DNA of 22,547 bases, taken from NCBI GenBank assembly GCA_903643055.1, contig CAHJWV010000725.1, positions 1 to 22,547 on the forward strand, given 5' to 3'. A model generated the notes under the pieces. The model had not been told where the DNA came from. It worked only from the letters and a program-made list of their open reading frames with translations, and did not search any database. This document shows positions 7,950-16,211 of this stretch, piece after piece (the first letter of the stretch is position 1; the number at the start of each line of letters is the position of its first letter). Both the position numbers and the translations under genes were made by a program. Source of the DNA: Burkholderiales bacterium. Its GTDB lineage: Bacteria; Pseudomonadota; Gammaproteobacteria; Burkholderiales; Burkholderiaceae.

Positions 7950-8948
7950 TCAGAACGGGTTGTTCCGAGCGCGATTGAGCGCGGAACTGCCAAGCTGCGT
8001 GTGCACCGCGGCGCCGTAGTGCAGGTCGTCGGCCCACATCCATGCGGCACCGTTCACCGCAGCCGATTGAAGCGTTAGCGCCGTGCAACCCGGCAAGGGG
8101 CTGTCAACGTTGCAGGCAGCGTCATCTCTGTTGGTAAAGGCAAAGGTGCCTGGGTTCTGATACATCGACAAAACGATGTCGTAACCCTGAACCAGGCCCG
8201 CCGCTCGCCCACCATTTTTGACGTCTTCGAGACGCAAGCCCAAGCCCTTGTTGAACTCTTTCGTCAACTCCGTCAGCGCGGCGGCATCGACCCCCGCTGT
8301 CCTCGCGAACGGCGTCAAGCCGACATCCGGCAGGGTCGATACCAGCACCTTCGCGCCCGTGTCGGTGATGCGAACGACTTGGGATGCCAGCGCCGTGCCG
8401 GCTGCATTGACAGCGGACAGGGCCGTCGCCTTGTCAATCTGCTGGTTTTGCAGGAGCTTGTACTGCGCAACGACGTCATTGGCACCCGCCAGCACGGTCA
8501 CGAGATCGGTGCCAGCAAAGCTGCCACTGGCGAGGAAATCAGTCACTTGCTGGGCCACATCACCAGCTTTTGCCGCCGCCTTGGCCTTGATTAGATTTTT
8601 CGACGTCGTCGCACCGGCCGGCAAACATTCGGCAAAGTACATGCCGTAGCCGCTGGCCAAATACTGCACCCAGGTGGGATTGCTTCCGCAGTCAAGCGTC
8701 ACCGGGCTCACCGGCACCAGCGTTGTGGCTGTGTTATCGACATACTTGACGGCATTCACCAGGTACTTCGCGCCATTGCCTTTGCTGGCGCTGTCATCGA
8801 TCACGCTTGCTTCATCGCCGAACGCAATCACGCGCGAAGGCACAAATGCGTCGATCTGGGTACCGCCGCCGCAAGACACGAGACCCACCAGATACAGACC
8901 CGCAGCTGCGACGCCTGCCCACCGCTTCACATCACCCTTGAACTTCAT
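7950..8948 (-). CDS. SGNH/GDSL-like lipoprotein with the catalytic serine replaced by glutamate
   Basis: A 332-residue protein with a lipoprotein signal peptide (LVSC, Cys26, then Gly-rich). It resembles its downstream neighbour in architecture: a block I-like FGDEASV at 43-49, AGAT after a Cys where block II would be, LAGAND (153-158) as block III, and DDLH (307-310) as block V. The position of the GDSL nucleophile holds Glu46, while the Asn, Asp and His of the other blocks are kept. The Cys pair 87/108 matches Cys87/112 of the neighbour, and a second pair occurs near the end of both. It may be a non-catalytic binding protein or an enzyme of changed chemistry. The frame opens 11 codons earlier (8981), but GGAG six nt before the ATG at 8948 and the signal peptide favour 8948. 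It lies 45 nt downstream of tsaC. Confidence 0.82.
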   Translation of the reverse strand: MKFKGDVKRWAGVAAAGLYLVGLVSCGGGTQIDAFVPSRVIAFGDEASVIDDSASKGNGAKYLVNAVKYVDNTATTLVPVSPVTLDCGSNPTWVQYLASGYGMYFAECLPAGATTSKNLIKAKAAAKAGDVAQQVTDFLASGSFAGTDLVTVLAGANDVVAQYKLLQNQQIDKATALSAVNAAGTALASQVVRITDTGAKVLVSTLPDVGLTPFARTAGVDAAALTELTKEFNKGLGLRLEDVKNGGRAAGLVQGYDIVLSMYQNPGTFAFTNRDDAACNVDSPLPGCTALTLQSAAVNGAAWMWADDLHYGAAVHTQLGSSALNRARNNPF

Positions 8949-8993
8949 GAACGCTCCAGAAAAACCATTGAGAGGTGGCACGAGAGACGGCCC

Positions 8994-9974
8994 TCATGCA
9001 GCGGCTGCGCGCTGCAAGCGGTCCCGCACACCATCCCATTCGGGCGTAGCAGGCGGCTCTTCCACCCAGATCAGATGCACGTCTTGGGCATCGAGTTCGC
9101 GCAAGACGGAAAACAATTCATGCGCCACGTCGACCGGCTCGGCTGGCATGACGCGGTGATGCACGTTCGCGGCCGCCTTTCGTGGCAAGGCCCGGGAATA
9201 TACCGCCAGCCTCAATGCCGAAGGACCGAGCATCTCCAAAGCCGTATGAAGCATCGGTGCGGCCATCAGCCGGAGCTTGGCGCGCGGCGCATAGTGAGCA
9301 GCCAGCGTGCCTGAAGCGCGCGGTGCCGCTTCGTCGCGATCGCGCAAGGGCTCGCCCAGCACCGCTTCGATGCGAGCCCGTGTCAACACGCCCGGACGCA
9401 ACAACACCGGATGCCCCCGGGAACAATCAACGATGGTCGATTCGATGCCACCATCGCAGGCACCCCCGTTGAGCACCAGCAACTCGTCACCCAGTTCATC
9501 AACGACGTGCCGCGCCTGCGTCGGGCTGATGCGTCCGAACCGGTTAGCGCTCGGCGCGGCCACGCCCGCCACACCGCGCTCGGCCGCGGCCCGCAGCAAA
9601 GACTGAGCAACCGGATGCGCAGGGCAGCGCAAGCCGATGCTCGACTGGCCTCCCGCTGCCGCCTCGCCTCGCCCGGCCTGCCTCGGCACGATCACAGTCA
9701 ATGGCCCAGGCCAGAACGCTTTGGTGAGGCGCTCGGCCATCGCCGGCCAGTTGGCCGCGAAACCACGCGCATCGGCCACGGCGGCCACATGCACGATCAA
9801 CGGGTGATCCGCGGGCCGGCCTTTGGCGGCGTAAACCTTTGCGACCGCCGCGTCGTTGTCAGCGCGCGCCCCGAGACCGTAAACCGTCTCGGTGGGAAAG
9901 GCGACCAGCTCGCCGGCCGCGAGTGCGTCGGCCGCGCGGGCGATGGCCGCAGCGTCTTGTCCGTCAAGCAACAC
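8994..9974 (-). CDS. tsaC: L-threonylcarbamoyladenylate synthase, Sua5 type
   Basis: A 326-residue protein that makes threonylcarbamoyl-AMP from threonine, bicarbonate and ATP for tRNA t6A37. The YrdC/TsaC domain (about 1-205) shows FPTETVYGLG, KGRP (51-54), PGPLTVIV and SANRFG (142-147). The linker carries HYAP (227-230), and a C-terminal Sua5 domain (about 232-326) follows, so this is the long form rather than the short E. coli TsaC. The likely start is GTG at 9974, with AAGGA 5 nt upstream. A TTG one codon later is an alternative. It begins 20 nt after purK, so it is probably transcribed with purE-purK, and may read on into the SGNH genes. Confidence 0.94.
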   Translation of the reverse strand: MLLDGQDAAAIARAADALAAGELVAFPTETVYGLGARADNDAAVAKVYAAKGRPADHPLIVHVAAVADARGFAANWPAMAERLTKAFWPGPLTVIVPRQAGRGEAAAGGQSSIGLRCPAHPVAQSLLRAAAERGVAGVAAPSANRFGRISPTQARHVVDELGDELLVLNGGACDGGIESTIVDCSRGHPVLLRPGVLTRARIEAVLGEPLRDRDEAAPRASGTLAAHYAPRAKLRLMAAPMLHTALEMLGPSALRLAVYSRALPRKAAANVHHRVMPAEPVDVAHELFSVLRELDAQDVHLIWVEEPPATPEWDGVRDRLQRAAAA

Positions 9975-9994
9975 GTTGTTCCTTGTTTGCCGCT

Positions 9995-11152
9995 TTACCA
10001 GCCCGCGAGGCCCAAAGAGACGGCAACCTTCAATGCAGTTTCACGCGCTGTCTCGGCGGTCGCTGCGGTGACCGTCAGGTGCCCCATCTTGCGACCCGGG
10101 CGGGCACTCGATTTGCCGTAAAGATGAAGATGCACGCCAGGAAGCGCCAAGACCGCCGCCCAAGGCGGCGTCAATTCCTGCCCGTCGCGGAACCACAGAT
10201 CCCCCAACAAGTTGATCATCACGGCAGGTGAATGAAGCCGAGGTGCCACGAGGGGAGCCCCCGTCAGCGCACGCACTTGCAGATCGAACTGCGACACATC
10301 GCAGGCATCCAATGTGTAGTGACCCGAGTTGTGCGGGCGTGGCGCCATCTCGTTGGCAACCAGACTGCCATCGCGCAATACGAAAAACTCAACGCACAGG
10401 ATGCCGACATAACTCAGCGTCTGAGCGATCTTCTCGGCGGCGGCAATGGCTTGCTGCTGCACCTCGGGCGTCACGTCGGGCGCCGGTACTTGCGTCACCG
10501 CCAGGATGCCGTCGCGATGCAGGTTCTGCTGCAGCGGGAAATGGACGCAGTCCCCCGAAGCACCGCGTGCAACGATCACGCTAACCTCATAGGCAAGCGG
10601 CAGCATTTTTTCCAGCACGCACGGTACGCGCTTCAGCTCACCCCAGGCGGCAATCAACTCATCTTTGTTGCCGACACGAATCTGCCCTTTTCCGTCATAG
10701 CCCAATCTGGCGGTTTTCAGAACGCCTGGCAGCAGCGCGTCAGACACGTCAGCCAGCTGAGCTGCCGTTTCGATCAAGGTGTGCGGCGCACAGGGCACGC
10801 CACATGCCACGAAATGGGCCTTCTCGATCGCGCGGTCCTGGCAGGTCGCAACGGCTTCGGCGGACGGCGCGACAAAGCGCGCATCGGCCAGCGTGCGCAG
10901 CGCTGCGGCCGGCACATTCTCGAATTCGGTTGTGATCGCCGCAGACAACCGAGCCAGCTCGCTCAAACCGGCCGCATCGACATAGTCGGCTTGGACGTGG
11001 TGATGCGCGACCAGCCCGGCCGGGCTTTGTGGATCAGGGTCAAGCACCGCAGTGAAATAACCCATCTGCTGAGCGGCATGCACAAACATGCGCCCGAGTT
11101 GCCCGCCACCCATCACACCCAGCGTGGCGCCAGGGGGAATGAAACCGGTCAT
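9995..11152 (-). CDS. purK: 5-(carboxyamino)imidazole ribonucleotide synthase PurK
   Basis: A 385-residue ATP-grasp enzyme that carboxylates AIR with ATP and bicarbonate to N5-CAIR in purine synthesis. The N-terminal nucleotide fold begins [12 protein letters not shown]. The ATP-grasp core has [12 protein letters not shown], and the metal-binding region contains [14 protein letters not shown], both diagnostic for PurK. Its ATG overlaps the purE stop codon (ATGA at 11152-11149), indicating translational coupling with the enzyme that uses its product. Length is normal for the family. Confidence 0.97.
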   Translation of the reverse strand: MTGFIPPGATLGVMGGGQLGRMFVHAAQQMGYFTAVLDPDPQSPAGLVAHHHVQADYVDAAGLSELARLSAAITTEFENVPAAALRTLADARFVAPSAEAVATCQDRAIEKAHFVACGVPCAPHTLIETAAQLADVSDALLPGVLKTARLGYDGKGQIRVGNKDELIAAWGELKRVPCVLEKMLPLAYEVSVIVARGASGDCVHFPLQQNLHRDGILAVTQVPAPDVTPEVQQQAIAAAEKIAQTLSYVGILCVEFFVLRDGSLVANEMAPRPHNSGHYTLDACDVSQFDLQVRALTGAPLVAPRLHSPAVMINLLGDLWFRDGQELTPPWAAVLALPGVHLHLYGKSSARPGRKMGHLTVTAATAETARETALKVAVSLGLAGW

Positions 11153-11643
11153 GTGAGATCAGCGCTCATCGCGCGCGCCGCTTCGGTCTGCCGAGCGCGA
11201 TAGGCGTCGAGCTGGGTGCGCAGTTCAGGCCGGCCGTTGGCCAGCATCGCCACCGCAAACAGTGCCGCATTGGCCGCGCCGGCATTGCCGATCGCAAACG
11301 TGGCCACCGGAATGCCCTTGGGCATCTGCACGATCGAATGCAATGAATCCACTCCTTGCAGATGGCGGCTCGCGACCGGCACACCCAACACCGGCACGGT
11401 GGTTTTGGCGGCGAGCATGCCCGGCAGATGGGCCGCTCCGCCAGCGCCCGCGATGATCGCGTGCAAACCGCGCGACGCCGCTGATTCCGCGTAGGCAAAC
11501 ATGTCGTCCGGCATGCGGTGGGCCGATAGAACCTTGGCCTCGAAGGGGACACCGAACTCGGCGAGAATCTCGGTCGCAAGGCGCAGGGTTTCCCAGTCAC
11601 TGCTGGACCCCATGACCACGCCTACCACAGGTGCGCTGCTCAA
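11149..11643 (-). CDS. purE: N5-carboxyaminoimidazole ribonucleotide mutase PurE (TTG start)
   Basis: A class I PurE of 164 residues converting N5-CAIR to CAIR. Motifs are GSSSDW near the start, [18 protein letters not shown], and the C-terminal stretch from [21 protein letters not shown]. An upstream frame opens at GTG 11694, but those 17 extra residues are unlike the family. TTG at 11643 gives the usual beginning ([16 protein letters not shown] after the initiator), has GGAG 6 nt upstream, and lies downstream of a plausible -10 element that would exclude the longer form. It overlaps purK by 4 nt and is divergent from the thioredoxin-TPR gene. Confidence 0.95.
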   Translation of the reverse strand: MSSAPVVGVVMGSSSDWETLRLATEILAEFGVPFEAKVLSAHRMPDDMFAYAESAASRGLHAIIAGAGGAAHLPGMLAAKTTVPVLGVPVASRHLQGVDSLHSIVQMPKGIPVATFAIGNAGAANAALFAVAMLANGRPELRTQLDAYRARQTEAARAMSADLT

Positions 11644-11649
11644 GGCTCG

Positions 11650-11653
11650 CTCC
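11650..11653 (-). promoter_or_regulatory. ribosome binding site supporting the purE TTG start
   Basis: GGAG on the minus strand lies 6 nt before TTG at 11643. It is the only well-spaced Shine-Dalgarno in front of the PurE family domain. Confidence 0.65.
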
Positions 11654-11672
11654 AAATACTCAACAGCCTTGA

Positions 11673-11678
11673 ATTGTA
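11673..11678 (-). promoter_or_regulatory. candidate -10 element of the purE promoter
   Basis: The minus-strand hexamer TACAAT (in CTACAATTC) matches the sigma-70 -10 consensus at five of six positions. It would start transcription about 20-25 nt before the purE TTG. The -35 region (TCGGAA at a 17-nt spacer) is poor. The same CTACAAT core occurs before purC and fbaA. Confidence 0.4.
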
Positions 11679-11735
11679 GGCGGCTCGGCACCACCTTCCG
11701 ACTCGCTCGCCACGCTCAACGAACGCTGGAACACG

Positions 11736-12674
11736 ATGGACATCACGATCAAGAATTTCGAAGCCGACCTGATCCACGCTTCGATGCAGCAACCGGTGCT
11801 GCTCGACATCTGGGCCCCCTGGTGCGGGCCCTGCAAGCAACTGACCCCGGTGCTGGAAACACTCGAAGTCAGCTATGCAGGCCGTTTCAAGCTTGCCAAG
11901 CTGAATGCCGACGAACAGCCGGACATCTCCGGGCAGCTCTCGCAAATGTTCGGCGTGCGCAGCATCCCGTTCTGCGTGCTCTTCAAAGGCGGGCAGCCGG
12001 TCGACGGCTTCGTCGGTGCACTTCCTGAAGCCAAGATTCGGGAGTTCCTCGACCGCCATGTGCAAAGCGTCGAAGAGCTGGCTGCCGAAGAAGACCTGGC
12101 CGAAGCCGAAGAGCTGCTGGCCGGCGGCGACACCGAAAGCGCACTGGAGAAACTGCAGGAGGCCGTCGCCATCGATCCCGGCAACGACGGCGTGCGCTAT
12201 GACTACCTTCGCGCCTTGTTAACCGTCGGTCGGCTGGACGACGCGCAGCGCGCCTTCGAACCCGTTGCCAGCAAGGTGATGCTCGACAGCCGACTGGCGG
12301 CCGCTGGTTACTGGATCAGCGCCATTGAAAAATCACTCACGGCGCGCAGCCCAGAAGCTTTGGCTGGAGCCATTGCAGCCAACCGGCGTGACTTCGATGC
12401 GCGCTTCGAGCTTGCGCAGACCCATTTCGCCGAACAGCGCTTTACCCAGGCCTTGGAGGAATTGCTGGAAATCATCATGCGAGACAAAGCCTGGAACGGC
12501 GAACTCGCGCGCAAGACCTATGTCGGCATTCTGGAATTGATGAGCAAGCCCCCGGCTGCCAAGGTCGAGGCTGCGCCGAAAAGCACGCTGGAAGTTGCCG
12601 GGAAAATCAATACCGCGCCCGCCGATCCTGTGGTCGATCAGTACCGGCGCAAGCTGAGCATGGCCTTGTTCTGA
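11736..12674 (+). CDS. cnoX: thioredoxin-TPR co-chaperone CnoX (YbbN) homologue
   Basis: A 312-residue cytoplasmic protein. It has an N-terminal thioredoxin fold (about 1-110) with APWCGPCKQ (Cys30, Cys33), an acidic helical linker, and a C-terminal TPR-like region (about 115-290) containing the YbbN-type sequence ALEKLQEAVAIDPGNDGVRYDYLRALL. The last residues, YRRKLSMALF, match the conserved C-terminal peptide of YbbN/CnoX (YRRQLYALLY in E. coli, from memory). Family knowledge: CnoX protects proteins from over-oxidation and aggregation and hands them to GroEL and DnaK. Both active-site cysteines are present here, unlike E. coli, where the first is replaced. It is a single gene divergent from purE and convergent with the TPR gene after purC. 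Its Shine-Dalgarno is weak. Confidence 0.92.
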   Translation: MDITIKNFEADLIHASMQQPVLLDIWAPWCGPCKQLTPVLETLEVSYAGRFKLAKLNADEQPDISGQLSQMFGVRSIPFCVLFKGGQPVDGFVGALPEAKIREFLDRHVQSVEELAAEEDLAEAEELLAGGDTESALEKLQEAVAIDPGNDGVRYDYLRALLTVGRLDDAQRAFEPVASKVMLDSRLAAAGYWISAIEKSLTARSPEALAGAIAANRRDFDARFELAQTHFAEQRFTQALEELLEIIMRDKAWNGELARKTYVGILELMSKPPAAKVEAAPKSTLEVAGKINTAPADPVVDQYRRKLSMALF

Positions 12675-12749
12675 ACTGATTCGAGGCGATCTGCGGCACG
12701 TGATGTTCCGTGGTCGCCTGGTGCGTGCGCGGTCTCGCGCGCGAATCCC

Positions 12750-13862
12750 TCAAGCCTTGGGCGGCTCGATCTTCAGGGCCTGATTGCACCAGGCAAAGAT
12801 GTTCGCCACATGGCGGGCATGGGCCGCCCAGTCTTCCGTGGCGCGTTGCCCATGCTGCTCGGCCAGATCGGCCTCACCCAGCTGGCCATAGACCTGAGAC
12901 AAGCGCGAATGAGCGGCGGCGCGGTCGTCCAGGTCACAGCGTTCGAGCGCAGTCGCATCGGCGGCCAAGCGCGCTTCGCGACTCGCCTGTTCGGTATGCC
13001 CGAGTTGAAGATGGCACCACGCCATATCGGCACGCATCGCGCACTCCATGCGCGCCAGCCCCAGCTCGACCGATTTGACGATGTGCTTGTCGTAGAGCGC
13101 GATCGCCTCTTCCCAGCGCCCCATCAGGCAGAAGATCTGCGCCCGCTGCACAAAGGCCGTCTCGGCCAGCGCCGCGCTGCCGACCATCGCATCGAGATTG
13201 CTGGTGGAGTCATTTGCCAATAAAGCCTGCCGCACGAGTTGGCTCTGCTCCGGACCTTCAAGGGATTTCTGGCGTGCCAGGTTCGCATTCATGCCCGCGT
13301 AGTTGTGGCCCAACGCCGACAAGGTCGCCTCGTCGCCTTCGGCCAGCCCATGATGCCGGGCCAGCGTGTACCAGGGCTGCGCCAGGTCATAGCGATCACA
13401 CATGTGATACGCCAGCGCAAACGCCATCGAGGCCCGTGCCCGCGCCGCATGGTGATCCGGGCTCGCCAGTTCCAACGCCTCGGCCGCGTGACTCGCGAGC
13501 GACTTCATGTCGCCGTTGCCGTAGTCCATGAACGCCAGCCAGGCAGCGCTGAGTGCGTGCAGGTTGTTATCGCGCATCGACTTGCTTAAGGCATGGGCAC
13601 GGCGAACACGATCGTGCGCCTCCGGTCCCATGTCGCTGTAATAGCTCAACAGCCCATCAGCGAGGCACAGCCACGGGCTCACCATGGGATGCGGATGCGA
13701 TGAGTACTGCATCTGCAGCGACGACAGCGCCGCGCGCGCATCTCCTAAACGCCCCAGTCGCGCCAGCAACCCGGCCCGCTCGGCCCGCAGGCAATCAGCC
13801 TTGGTCGGGGTCGATGCCGCGGCAATCGACGCATCGAGACGGGTGAGCAGCCGGGATGCCAT
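12750..13862 (-). CDS. TPR-repeat protein of unknown function, in operon with purC
   Basis: A 370-residue, largely alpha-helical protein without signal peptide or membrane segment. Helix pairs rich in Ala, Leu and Tyr at roughly 34-aa spacing suggest TPR-like repeats through most of the length. Examples are RAERAGLLARLGRLGDARAA (27-46), RAQIFCLMGRWEEAIALYDKH and HSRLSQVYGQLGEADLAEQH. No catalytic or DNA-binding domain is recognised. Such arrays usually act as protein-binding scaffolds, and similar helical arrays form the N-terminal halves of some signalling proteins, but nothing is fused here. The ATG at 13862 is only 5 nt after the purC stop, so co-transcription and translational coupling are likely. 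It converges on the cnoX gene. Confidence 0.8.
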   Translation of the reverse strand: MASRLLTRLDASIAAASTPTKADCLRAERAGLLARLGRLGDARAALSSLQMQYSSHPHPMVSPWLCLADGLLSYYSDMGPEAHDRVRRAHALSKSMRDNNLHALSAAWLAFMDYGNGDMKSLASHAAEALELASPDHHAARARASMAFALAYHMCDRYDLAQPWYTLARHHGLAEGDEATLSALGHNYAGMNANLARQKSLEGPEQSQLVRQALLANDSTSNLDAMVGSAALAETAFVQRAQIFCLMGRWEEAIALYDKHIVKSVELGLARMECAMRADMAWCHLQLGHTEQASREARLAADATALERCDLDDRAAAHSRLSQVYGQLGEADLAEQHGQRATEDWAAHARHVANIFAWCNQALKIEPPKA

Positions 13863-13867
13863 CGGCG

Positions 13868-14776
13868 TCAGGCGGTCAGCCGTTGCAAGGCTTCGCTGTA
13901 CTTGGCTGCGGTCTTGCTGACCACATCACCCGGCAGCGATGGCGCAGGCGCTTTCTTGTTCCAGGGCTGCCCATCCACACTCGCCTGCTCGAGCCAGTCC
14001 CGAACGAACTGCTTGTCATAGCTCGGCGGGTTGCGGCCTTCACGGAAAGCCGCGTCATAGCTTTCGATCGGCCAGAAGCGCGACGAATCGGGCGTCAGCA
14101 CTTCATCCATCAGTGTCAAGGTTCCGTGCTCGTCGAGGCCGAACTCGAACTTGGTGTCGGCAATGATGATTCCCTTCGTCAAGGCAATTGCCGCGGCCTT
14201 GTTGTAAAGCTGGATCGCAGCGTCACGCACCTGCAGCGCCAAGCCAGCGCCAATGATTTCCTGCATGCGCTCAAACGAAATGTTTTCGTCGTGATCGCCC
14301 ATCTCCGCCTTGGTCGCGGGCGTGAAGATCGGCTGCGGCAGCTTGCTGGCGTTCTTGAGGCCAGGCGGCAGCTGCTCGCCACAGACGGTCTGACTGGCTT
14401 GGTATTCCTGCCAGCCGCTGCCGGCCAAATAGCCGCGAACCACCGCCTCCACCGGCAGCGGATTCAAACGCTTGACGAGCATCGAACGCCCCTGCACCTG
14501 ATCGCGCTCCGTAGGCGTAACCACGCTGAAAGGGTCATCCCCGGTCAGATGGTTGGGCACGATGCCATCGAGTTGCGCGAACCAGAACAACGCCATCTGG
14601 GTCAGCAACACGCCTTTGCCGGGAATGGGCTCACCCATGATGACGTCGAAAGCACTCAGGCGGTCGCTCGCGATCATCAGGATGCGGTCTTCGCCAACGG
14701 CGTAGTTGTCACGCACCTTGCCCTTGGCAAGCAGTGGAAGAGAAGAGAGGGAAGAGTTCAGCAAGGCCGCCGTCAT
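13868..14776 (-). CDS. purC: phosphoribosylaminoimidazole-succinocarboxamide synthase PurC
   Basis: A 302-residue SAICAR synthase that joins aspartate to CAIR using ATP. Family segments are GKVRDNYAV near the N-terminus, [21 protein letters not shown] and [13 protein letters not shown]. At about 300 residues it is the longer PurC form, common in beta-proteobacteria, rather than the roughly 237-residue E. coli form. The ATG at 14776 has a weak purine-rich Shine-Dalgarno (GAAAGAA). A terminator separates it from fbaA upstream and it has its own candidate -10 element, so it likely starts a transcription unit with the TPR gene. Confidence 0.97.
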   Translation of the reverse strand: MTAALLNSSLSSLPLLAKGKVRDNYAVGEDRILMIASDRLSAFDVIMGEPIPGKGVLLTQMALFWFAQLDGIVPNHLTGDDPFSVVTPTERDQVQGRSMLVKRLNPLPVEAVVRGYLAGSGWQEYQASQTVCGEQLPPGLKNASKLPQPIFTPATKAEMGDHDENISFERMQEIIGAGLALQVRDAAIQLYNKAAAIALTKGIIIADTKFEFGLDEHGTLTLMDEVLTPDSSRFWPIESYDAAFREGRNPPSYDKQFVRDWLEQASVDGQPWNKKAPAPSLPGDVVSKTAAKYSEALQRLTA

Positions 14777-14828
14777 CGTGTTCTTTCAGCGTGGCAACAC
14801 GCGCATAACGATTAAAAAATTGTTCTGA

Positions 14829-14834
14829 ATTGTA
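14829..14834 (-). promoter_or_regulatory. candidate -10 element of the purC promoter
   Basis: Minus-strand TACAAT, in the same CTACAATTC context as the purE candidate, lies about 53 nt before the purC ATG. No good -35 hexamer was found at 16-18 nt. The palindrome GAGCGCTC (14837-14844) lies directly upstream of the hexamer and could be an operator. Confidence 0.4.
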
Positions 14835-14888
14835 GTGAGCGCTCCCGACAGCTTCATCAAAACCATGTGACGAGCCCGGCCCGAACGC

Positions 14889-14914
14889 AAAAAACCCGGC
14901 CTTGGCCGGGTTTT
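14889..14914 (-). terminator. intrinsic terminator of fbaA
   Basis: AAAACCCGGCC / GGCCGGGTTTT forms a perfect GC-rich stem with a 2-nt loop. On the minus strand it is followed by an unbroken T run of six. It sits about 20 nt after the fbaA stop and isolates fbaA from purC. Confidence 0.9.
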
Positions 14915-14934
14915 CAGGGGAAGCAGAACAAAAA

Positions 14935-15999
14935 TCACGTCACCATTTGCGCCAGTTCACCGCGCGCATAACGCTGTGCCACCTGGGGCAAGGTTTGCGC
15001 CTTGATCTTGCCGGCCTGACCTTCACAACCAAATTCCACATACCGCTGCAAACAAAGTTTTTTCGCTGCTTCGCGGGCCGGCTTCAGGTATTCACGCGGG
15101 TCGAATTTCTCCGGGTTCTGCGCGAAAAACTGGCGTATTGCCGCGGTCATGGCCAAGCGCACATCGGTGTCGATGTTGATCTTGCGCACGCCGAATTTGA
15201 TCGCCTCCTGAATCTCACTGACCGGCACGCCGTAGGTCTCTTTCATGTCACCGCCGTATTCGCGGATCACTTCCAGCAGATCCTGAGGAACGCTTGATGA
15301 GCCATGCATCACCAGGTGGGTGTTCGGGATGCGCCGGTGAATTTCCTTGATGCGGCCGATCGCCAGGATGTCGCCGGTGGGCTTGCGGGTGAACTTGTAG
15401 GCTCCGTGGCTGGTACCGATCGCAATGGCCAGCGCATCCAGTTGCGTGCGCTTGACGAAATCGGCGGCCTGTTCCGGATCGGTCAGCAATTGATCCATCG
15501 TCATCGTGTCATCGGTGCCGTGGCCGTCTTCCTTGTCGCCTTTCATGGTCTCCAGTGACCCGAGGCAACCCAGCTCACCCTCGACCGTCACGCCCTGCCT
15601 GTGAGCCATGTCGACCACCTTGCGCGTGACGTCCAGGTTGTAGTCGAAGCTGGCGATGGTCTTGCCGTCGGCATGCAGCGAGCCATCCATCATCACCGAG
15701 CTGAAACCGAGTTGAATCGCGCCCTGGCACACCTCGGGGTTCTGGCCGTGGTCCTGGTGCATGACCAATGGAATGTGCGGGTAACTTTCGACCGCCGCGA
15801 GGATCAAATGCTTGATGAATGCCTCACCTGCGTATTTGCGGGCTCCGGCACTGGCTTGCAGGATCACCGGCGCGTCGATCTCGTCGGCGGCCGCCATCAC
15901 CGCTTGCACCTGCTCCAGGTTGTTGACGTTAAACGCTGGGATTCCGTAGCCATTTTCAGCGGCGTGGTCCAGCAATTGGCGCATCGATACAAGAGGCAT
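14935..15999 (-). CDS. fbaA: class II fructose-1,6-bisphosphate aldolase (Calvin-cycle subtype)
   Basis: A 354-residue Zn-dependent aldolase that interconverts fructose-1,6-bisphosphate with DHAP and glyceraldehyde-3-phosphate. It starts [23 protein letters not shown] and has HQDHG with the zinc/catalytic region, [11 protein letters not shown], the MHGSSSVPQ segment and [10 protein letters not shown]. These are typical of the subtype shared by autotrophic and many heterotrophic beta-proteobacteria (often called cbbA or fba); the subtype alone does not prove carbon fixation. AGGAG lies 6-7 nt before the ATG at 15999. It has its own candidate promoter and a strong terminator, so it is probably monocistronic, divergent from the wHTH-ATPase gene. 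Confidence 0.97.
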   Translation of the reverse strand: MPLVSMRQLLDHAAENGYGIPAFNVNNLEQVQAVMAAADEIDAPVILQASAGARKYAGEAFIKHLILAAVESYPHIPLVMHQDHGQNPEVCQGAIQLGFSSVMMDGSLHADGKTIASFDYNLDVTRKVVDMAHRQGVTVEGELGCLGSLETMKGDKEDGHGTDDTMTMDQLLTDPEQAADFVKRTQLDALAIAIGTSHGAYKFTRKPTGDILAIGRIKEIHRRIPNTHLVMHGSSSVPQDLLEVIREYGGDMKETYGVPVSEIQEAIKFGVRKINIDTDVRLAMTAAIRQFFAQNPEKFDPREYLKPAREAAKKLCLQRYVEFGCEGQAGKIKAQTLPQVAQRYARGELAQMVT

Positions 16000-16086
16000 G
16001 GTTAGCTCCTAGAAGTGAAAAATCTGGGCGCGGGCGCAACGTTTCAACCCGGCAGCCGCGATGAAACTCGGCTGTAACTTTTCGGG

Positions 16087-16092
16087 ATTGTA
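16087..16092 (-). promoter_or_regulatory. candidate -10 element of the fbaA promoter
   Basis: Minus-strand TACAAT in the context CTACAATCC. It would give a leader of about 80 nt before the fbaA ATG. No convincing -35 hexamer was found at normal spacing. Confidence 0.4.
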
Positions 16093-16211
16093 GCGAACAG
16101 TGCCCGTGGAAACCCTTTGATGCGCCGCGGCATTTGTCCACGATTGGCCATTGAAATGAAGGGCAAAGCCACTTCTTTTCTCACTAAAGGCATCACACGA
16201 CACATTCGAAA

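Noticed and set aside
8994..11643. Defence-system or mobile-element cargo in the purE-purK-tsaC region
   Set aside because: All genes are complete housekeeping enzymes with tight operon spacing and no integrase, transposase, repeats or composition break.
12691..12740. Possible terminator hairpins between cnoX and the TPR gene (AGGCGA/TCGCCT; GCGCG/CGCGC)
   Set aside because: Stems are short, one has a long loop, and no T run follows on either strand; not supported enough to annotate.
13856..14815. Plus-strand open frame opposite purC
   Set aside because: It covers purC almost exactly in antisense and shows no family features or ribosome binding site.
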